This document shows positions 7,946 to 10,199 of a stretch of DNA of 10,199 nt, piece after piece; within the stretch, counting starts at the first letter, position 1, and the number at the start of each line of letters is the position of its first letter. This DNA is from an uncultured Peptococcaceae bacterium. GTDB taxonomy: Bacteria; Bacillota; Dehalobacteriia; UBA7702. The notes beneath the pieces are model-generated. The model was not told the DNA's origin, did not search any database, and saw only the letters and a program-made list of their open reading frames with translations. A program made the position numbers and the translations under genes. The DNA is taken from NCBI GenBank assembly GCA_937919295.1, contig CALFRX010000168.1:1-10199 (forward strand), read 5' to 3'.

Positions 7946-8395
7946 ATGATTAGAGGGATACGTTTTAAAATTCCGAATAAGTACTTCCATCCTTTGGAAG
8001 AAATGATGTTTGATATTAATATTGAGAAATATATTTGGACGATTACAGACAATCAGGTTTTCAAAAAAGGAGGTGACTTTTTATTTAAGGAGGACAACTA
8101 TTCCGGAACTGATTTTAAAGAGATTATTATACATGACATTTATTATATGGTTTTTGCTAATATAAAAGCATTCCTTGATAATAGTGATATTTCTGAAATT
8201 ACAGATTTTCATGATTTTATGCGAAGTAAATGTCAAATGGTAATTATCTGTTGCGATGCAGAATTTGTAGAGATATATTGTAAAAATCTCGACGATCTCG
8301 AAATAATCAAAAAAAACGCATTAAAGAACAATTACCAAGGTATCGAAAATATTACATCTGAAAATGATCAAAGAGCTAGCTTCAGCGCATTTTAA
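7946..8395 (+). CDS. DUF2691-like protein, probable immunity protein of the RHS toxin tip
   Basis: A 149-residue soluble protein with no signal peptide or membrane segment. The ATG at 7946 is chosen because GGAGG (7936-7940) sits 5 bases upstream. A longer frame starting at 7892 would overlap the toxin-like tail and lacks such a site. The N-terminus MIRGIRFKIPNKY, the middle YYMVFANIKAF and ITDFHDFMRSKCQMVIICCD, EIYCKN, and the ending ENITSENDQR match my memory of the DUF2691 family of Bacillus and relatives, which has no established biochemical function. Its place right after an RHS C-terminal tip, in the same AT-rich composition and on the same strand, is the classic position of a cognate immunity gene, so I infer that it neutralises the tip encoded at 7588-7929. 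Because that tip is out of frame, this gene may now be an orphan immunity gene that still protects against siblings carrying an intact toxin. The family call is fairly sure; the immunity role is inference. Confidence 0.8.
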   Translation: MIRGIRFKIPNKYFHPLEEMMFDINIEKYIWTITDNQVFKKGGDFLFKEDNYSGTDFKEIIIHDIYYMVFANIKAFLDNSDISEITDFHDFMRSKCQMVIICCDAEFVEIYCKNLDDLEIIKKNALKNNYQGIENITSENDQRASFSAF

Positions 8396-8453
8396 GGTGA
8401 CACGGGTGACACCGGTGACACTGGGATGGTTCTCCTGTCACCCCGTGTCACCT
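8395..8453 (+). repeat. REP/MITE-like inverted repeat made of GGTGACAC units
   Basis: Three GGTGACAC units follow one another at a 9-base period (8396-8403, 8405-8412, 8414-8421). The right side, TGTCACCCCGTGTCACCT (8436-8453), is the reverse complement of AGGTGACACGGGTGACA (8395-8411) apart from one extra base, giving a 17-bp stem with a one-base bulge. The arm begins on the last base of the upstream stop codon. The loop contains GGGATGGTTCTCC. From memory, similar GGTGACAC...GGGACGGTTCT...GTGTCACC elements are scattered in Bacillota genomes near REP-associated Y1 transposases. There is no T-tract after it, so it is not an ordinary terminator, though it could shield the 3' end of the mRNA. 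Confidence 0.7.
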
Positions 8454-8525
8454 AAGGATAACTTCAGTCACTGTACTTGCCACTGACAAGTTCATTGGAA
8501 CATCGAGGCATATTTAGACTCATAA

Positions 8526-8544
8526 AACCGTTCATATGGCGGTT
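8526..8544 (-). terminator. Weak candidate terminator downstream of the ABC ATPase gene
   Basis: On the minus strand AACCG pairs with CGGTT across a 9-base loop, followed by TTATG. It lies about 40 bases past the ATPase stop codon, where a terminator is expected. The stem is only 5 bp and the T-tract is poor, so this is tentative. The remainder of 8454-8582 shows no gene. Confidence 0.2.
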
Positions 8545-8582
8545 AGGTATTTACTAATTGCTCCAGTTTTCCACGCCTTCTT

Positions 8583-9329
8583 TTATTTAATAAAACTGAG
8601 GGTTCCGTGACTGAAATCTTCATGGATCTCTTCTGCTGTTCCAAAAGAGGTGATCTCACCGGCATTCATTACAATGATACGATCACCGAGTTTGGTCGCC
8701 TCCCTTAAATCATGCGTAATAAAAACAATGGTCAAACCAAGTTCCTTATGAATCCGTAATATCTCATCCTGTAGTTTATTGCGGGTGATCTCATCGAGGG
8801 CGCCGAAAGGCTCATCCATCAATAAAATTTCAGGAGAGGCAGCCAACGCCCTTGCTACACCGATACGCTGTTTTTGCCCTCCGGAAAGCTCATGGGGATA
8901 ACGTTTTAGTATACTTTCGTCTAAACCAATCATTGTGATCAGATCTTTCGCAATCGTATCCGCCTTTTTCTTGTCATATTTCAAAATATTCGGAATAAAC
9001 GTAATATTTTTTCTGATACTCAGATGCGGAAAAAGGCCAATACTTTGAATCACGTAACCAATCTTGCGGCGCAACGCAATCTGATCGATCTCTGCGATAT
9101 TAACGCCATTAATGAATACTTGACCGTTGCTTGGTTCGATCAAACCGTTCATCAATTTCAGCATGGTTGTTTTACCACAACCGGAACTGCCGATGACGGT
9201 AATAAATTCGCCTTTATGTATCTCCATTGATATGTCTTTCAATGCCGTATATGCAGCATATTGTTTGCAAACATGTCGAAAGTCAATCACGGTTTCGGCG
9301 CCGGTTTCGGCGCCGTTATGGTCCGTCAT
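8583..9329 (-). CDS. ATPase subunit of a quaternary-amine (betaine/carnitine/choline) ABC importer
   Basis: Cytoplasmic ATP-binding subunit that powers import of the ligand delivered by the neighbouring binding protein. All nucleotide-binding motifs are present: Walker A GSSGCGKTT (47-55), Q-loop glutamine in YVIQSIG (about 95), signature LSGGQKQR (148-155), Walker B ILLMDEP (168-174), D-loop GALDE (176-180) and switch histidine in THD (206). The sequence around VIQSIGLFPHLSIRKNI is typical of the OpuCA/OpuBA/ProV/OsmV branch. At 248 residues it stops soon after the ATPase core and lacks the C-terminal CBS pair used for ionic-strength sensing in OpuA/OpuCA. This favours a nutritional or constitutive importer, or a shortened subunit. 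Its ATG overlaps the stop of the binding-protein gene (ATGA, 9326-9329), indicating translational coupling. Near the N-terminus it carries a GAETGAET duplication. No permease gene is visible; it may lie upstream, beyond 10199. Confidence 0.92.
   Translation of the reverse strand: MTDHNGAETGAETVIDFRHVCKQYAAYTALKDISMEIHKGEFITVIGSSGCGKTTMLKLMNGLIEPSNGQVFINGVNIAEIDQIALRRKIGYVIQSIGLFPHLSIRKNITFIPNILKYDKKKADTIAKDLITMIGLDESILKRYPHELSGGQKQRIGVARALAASPEILLMDEPFGALDEITRNKLQDEILRIHKELGLTIVFITHDLREATKLGDRIIVMNAGEITSFGTAEEIHEDFSHGTLSFIK
9291..9314. repeat. Perfect 12-bp tandem duplication inside the ATPase gene
   Basis: GGTTTCGGCGCC occurs twice back to back (9291-9302 and 9303-9314). It is in frame and encodes GAET twice (residues 7-14) in the non-conserved N-terminal extension before the ATPase fold. 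It looks like a replication-slippage duplication with little effect on function. Confidence 0.9.
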
Positions 9330-10199
9330 TTGTCAATCAATCCTTTTCTCTGTAAAAAGGCAGTAGCAACATCTTTTGGGTCTTCTCCGTTGATATCGAC
9401 TGCCGCATTCATTTCCCTCATTTCTTCGTTGGAAACCGCACCATTTAATTTATTCAGTACTTCAACCAGTTCCGGATGAGCTTCGGCAATTTCGTTTCGA
9501 ATGATTGTTCCGCACATTGCCGGTGGGAAATAGCCCTTATCATCTTCCAAAACAACAATCTCCGGATAGTTAAGACGGCCGTCTGTTTTGTAAACAGTGA
9601 TGGCGTCAACCTGTCCGTCAAGAAGCGCGTCATATTTCAAACTAAGATTCATTTCCTTTTTCTCTTTGAAGTTAAAATGATACATCGATTGCAGACCGTT
9701 ATAACCGTCTTCTCTTTCATAAAATTCATACCCGGCGCCAAAAATCATTTTGTCACTGACAGCCACCAGATCCGAAAGCGTTTTCAAACCGTATGCTTTC
9801 GCAGTTTCCGTACGAACGGCGATTTCATAACCGTTATCAAAACCGTAGTAACCCAGCCATGTCATATCATACAAGTCGTTATAAGCTTCATTCAAATCAA
9901 TGTGCATTTGCTCAACATCGGTAATGGTACTTTCTTTCAATACCGTCAGCCAGGCAGTGCTGTCATACTCGGCATAAAAATCAAAATCCCCTTTTTCCAT
10001 TGCCGGCATAATAATTGTTGTTTCCCCTGTAATCCCCGAAGTCAGATTAACCTCGAGATCCGTATTTTCGCTGACAAGAGCAGCTAACATTTCTCCAATG
10101 ATATACTGCTCCGTAAAATCTTTTGCCGCAATATTCACTGTTGTACCGCTGTCCCCACCACCACCGGCACCAAAGTGGAAGAGTGTACGCGTATTGAAC
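9326..10199 (-). CDS. Substrate-binding protein of the betaine/choline-type ABC importer (N-terminus beyond the window)
   Basis: Extracytoplasmic binding protein of the OpuAC/OpuCC/OsmF type, which captures quaternary amines such as glycine betaine, carnitine or choline and delivers them to the permease. Family hallmarks run in order: AAKDFTEQYIIGEML near the start, GETTIIMPAMEKGDFDFYAEYDSTAW (hinge and ligand-box region), GYYGFDNGYEIAVR, FYEREDGYNGL, SLKYDALLDGQVDAITVYKTDGR, and DDKGYFPPAMCGTIIRNE, with conserved aromatics that could form the cation cage. The frame remains open to the window edge, so the GTG at 10138 is probably not the start. Upstream it reads FNTRTLFHFGAGGGGDSGTT, a Gly-rich linker like those after lipoprotein signal peptides, yet no lipobox cysteine is visible in these residues. 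Either the linker joins a permease domain in a fused protein or the lipobox is further upstream or altered. The stop codon overlaps the ATPase start by four bases, so the two are co-translated. Confidence 0.9.
   Translation of the reverse strand, partial: FNTRTLFHFGAGGGGDSGTTVNIAAKDFTEQYIIGEMLAALVSENTDLEVNLTSGITGETTIIMPAMEKGDFDFYAEYDSTAWLTVLKESTITDVEQMHIDLNEAYNDLYDMTWLGYYGFDNGYEIAVRTETAKAYGLKTLSDLVAVSDKMIFGAGYEFYEREDGYNGLQSMYHFNFKEKKEMNLSLKYDALLDGQVDAITVYKTDGRLNYPEIVVLEDDKGYFPPAMCGTIIRNEIAEAHPELVEVLNKLNGAVSNEEMREMNAAVDINGEDPKDVATAFLQRKGLIDK

Larger units (their letters stand above)
7405..8395 (+). other. AT-rich C-terminal module (core end, toxin tip and immunity gene), probably swapped in
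   Basis: From about 7405, just after the codons for GRFINMDS in the RHS core, codon choice shifts abruptly from GC-balanced (AAC, TAC, GCC, GGC) to AT-rich (AAT, ATA, TTA, AAA). It stays so through the rest of the core, the toxin-like tail and the DUF2691-like gene. Known polymorphic toxin loci exchange C-terminal tips with their immunity genes by recombination in the conserved core, which fits this boundary. The right edge coincides with the GGTGACAC inverted repeat at 8395. The boundary is judged by eye from base composition, not calculated. Confidence 0.5.

Noticed and set aside
8396..8421. Tandem GGTGACAC units as a CRISPR array
   Set aside because: The units are 8 bases at a 9-base period with no spacers, and form one arm of an inverted repeat; no cas gene is present.
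9476..10087. 203-codon + strand frame opposite the binding-protein gene
   Set aside because: It is antisense to a well-supported binding protein, has an Ile/Phe/Val-rich shadow composition and no family signature.

Overview
The window looks like a chromosome segment from a Bacillota (Firmicutes) bacterium, probably an anaerobe. This is inferred from strong GGAGG-type ribosome binding sites, a Sec-exported WapA/RHS-type wall or secreted protein, a DUF2691 protein of the kind known from Bacillus relatives, and a betaine/choline-type ABC importer beside a catabolic carbamate kinase. The sequence does not fix a lower rank.

Layout. At 1-54 there may be the last codons of a + strand gene, closed by a hairpin terminator (53-89). 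A convergent carbamate kinase gene (arcC, 88-1110, minus) ends in the same place. A 317-base intergenic region (1111-1427) holds candidate promoters and a small hairpin, and leads into the dominant feature, a 2053-residue exported RHS/YD-repeat protein (1428-7589, plus). Its order is: signal peptide, acidic low-complexity linker, DNRLRE-type domain, first YD-repeat block, two jelly-roll carbohydrate-binding-like domains, long second YD-repeat block, RHS core, and a short lysine-rich tail.

The most interesting part is the 3' end of the RHS gene. Within the RHS core the base composition becomes much more AT-rich and stays so to about 8395. The reading frame stops at a run of seven A (7580-7586). 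Removing one A would extend the protein by more than 100 residues to 7929, through a His/Asp/Trp-rich domain and a hydrophobic segment. A DUF2691-like gene with its own strong ribosome binding site starts 16 bases later (7946-8395). This is the layout of a polymorphic-toxin C-terminal module with its immunity gene, with the toxin tip apparently cut off by a single-base homopolymer change: a decayed toxin, a phase-variable switch, a recoding site or a sequencing error.

Directly at the stop codon of the DUF2691-like gene lies a REP/MITE-like inverted repeat built from GGTGACAC units (8395-8453). Facing it on the minus strand is a two-gene segment of a quaternary-amine (glycine betaine/carnitine/choline) ABC importer. 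The substrate-binding protein (9326 to beyond the window end) overlaps by four bases with its ATPase (8583-9329).
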